Source: Streptomyces sp. YIM 121038
Lineage (GTDB): Bacteria > Actinomycetota > Actinomycetes > Streptomycetales > Streptomycetaceae
NCBI RefSeq assembly: GCF_006088715.1
Contig: NZ_CP030771.1
Location: forward strand, 8,988,001-9,052,000
Direction: 5' to 3'
DNA length: 64,000 nt
The notes beneath the pieces were generated by a model. It did no database searches and had not been told where the DNA came from. It saw only the letters and a list, made by a program, of their open reading frames with translations. A program made the position numbers and the translations under genes. Below, in pieces: positions 63,394 to 64,000 of the stretch. Each line of letters opens with the position of its first letter. Position 1 is the stretch's first letter.

Positions 63394-64000
63394 TCAGGCG
63401 GGCCACTCCACGGCGAAGGCCGCGGCCGGGTTCGCCGTGAGCATCCGGTCCACCAGGTCCTCGCCGACGGCGCGCGCCAGGCGCGGGCGGACCCCGCGCA
63501 GCAGATGCGGCAGGCCGGGCCCGCCGTGCACGGAGCGCGCGGCGGCCGTCGTGGTGTCGCCGCCCAGGAGCAGCCGGGCGCCGTGGCCCGCGTCGGCGAG
63601 GGCCCGTACCGCGTCCGGCATGCGCCAGTCCGTGGCGTGGTGGGCGCGCGAGGGCCCGTCGAAGGCCAGATAGGCGCCCGCCGCCGCGGCCCGGAGGTGG
63701 ACGTCGAGGTCCGGGAAGCGGTTGAGGTGGCCGAGGATCACCTTGGCGGGCGGCACCTCCAGATCGGCGCAGAGCAGGTCGAGCACGTCCTCGGCGCCGG
63801 TGCCCAGCTCCAGGTGGACGGCGATGGGCGCGCCCGTCGCGTGGTGGGCCTCGGCCGCCGCCGTCATCGTCCAGCGGGCGTGGGCGTCCAGGGTGTGGAA
63901 GCCGCCCGCGACCTTGATCAGACCGGCCCGTACGCCGCTGCCGGCGATGCCGTCGGTCAGCTCCCGTACGAACACCGCGGCCAGGCCGGTGGCGCGCAGC
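63394..64000 (-). CDS. Phosphotriesterase-family hydrolase (5' end missing)
   Basis: About 202 C-terminal residues are visible; the frame stays open to the window edge. IAVHLELGTGAEDVLDLL and VILGHLNRFPDLDVHLR supply metal-binding His residues, and LLLGGDTTTA the final Asp of the TIM-barrel amidohydrolase site. IKVAGGFHTLDAHARWTMTA is the helix containing the family's bridging-Lys region. Substrate unknown: lactonase or phosphotriesterase activities occur in this family. It converges toward no gene; the TetR gene start lies 100 bases downstream. Confidence 0.85.
   Translation of the reverse strand, partial: LRATGLAAVFVRELTDGIAGSGVRAGLIKVAGGFHTLDAHARWTMTAAAEAHHATGAPIAVHLELGTGAEDVLDLLCADLEVPPAKVILGHLNRFPDLDVHLRAAAAGAYLAFDGPSRAHHATDWRMPDAVRALADAGHGARLLLGGDTTTAAARSVHGGPGLPHLLRGVRPRLARAVGEDLVDRMLTANPAAAFAVEWPA

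Noticed and set aside
1..64000. tRNA or rRNA genes, including a tRNA attachment site for the integrase
   Set aside because: No cloverleaf-like TTC-anchored sequence was noticed at the integrase end or elsewhere. The integrase end overlaps a protein-coding gene instead. A tRNA scan was not possible here.

Overview
The window is high-GC actinobacterial DNA, almost certainly from a Streptomyces. It carries WhiB and DUF6221/DUF6332-type proteins, a maleylpyruvate-isomerase/mycothiol-type DinB protein, a ROK repressor and paired NarL-type two-component systems. GTG starts, ATGA/GTGA start-stop overlaps and third-position GC are frequent. It has two parts: about 44 kb of an integrated temperate siphophage (1 to about 44,036, running off the left edge) and about 20 kb of ordinary chromosome (44,033-64,000).

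Prophage, read right to left. At the right end on the plus strand lie a tyrosine integrase (42663), a small Cys-containing protein and a Xre-type repressor (41786). The repressor faces a Cro-like gene (41611, minus) across a region with three copies of CCCTAGTTRG, forming the immunity switch. From 41.6 to 22.8 kb the minus strand is a very compact early region in which most genes overlap the next by 1-4 bases. It encodes small DNA-binding and zinc-ribbon proteins, a RecB/Cas4-like nuclease, a gp3/RDF-like protein, HNH endonucleases, a DEDD exonuclease, a RuvC-like resolvase, a WhiB factor, a lipoprotein, a von Willebrand A protein, a replication-initiator-like protein with an iteron array inside its own gene, a MazG/Ea22 fusion and many small unknown proteins. 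An orphan Phd/YefM antitoxin lies on the opposite strand at 30.3 kb.

At 21.49-22.80 kb a plus-strand island of four small genes (HTH protein, DUF6221 and two unknowns) interrupts the minus-strand run. Left of it, 21.3-15.2 kb holds a block of tiny coupled membrane-protein genes, including a DUF2637/SpdA-like protein and a GIY-YIG protein with predicted membrane segments. This block resembles plasmid/AICE spread modules rather than phage genes. An HNH endonuclease and a candidate cos region follow. Then comes the late module in HK97 order: small and large terminase, portal (with a MuF-like tail), prohead protease, capsid, small coiled-coil protein, adaptor, stopper, tail-completion proteins, major tail protein with Ig-like domain, tail assembly chaperones joined by a -1 frameshift, and the tape measure protein with an NlpC/P60-type domain. 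The tape measure end, minor tail, baseplate and lysis genes and the other attachment site lie outside the window.

Chromosomal part. After the integrase come an ATPase-Nudix fusion, a metallo-beta-lactamase-fold hydrolase, a secreted esterase, a NarL-type two-component pair with a palindrome in its divergent promoter, an M20 peptidase, a geranylgeranyl-reductase-family flavoprotein, an orphan response regulator, and a second two-component pair behind an 11-bp-armed palindrome. Next are a DUF6332 membrane protein, a DHA2 exporter divergent from its MarR regulator, a mycothiol/maleylpyruvate-isomerase-type protein, an MFS transporter divergent from a ROK regulator, a DHA1 exporter next to a TetR regulator, and the 3' part of a phosphotriesterase-family gene.

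All gene functions are inferred by reading the translated sequence and recalling family motifs. No database search was run.
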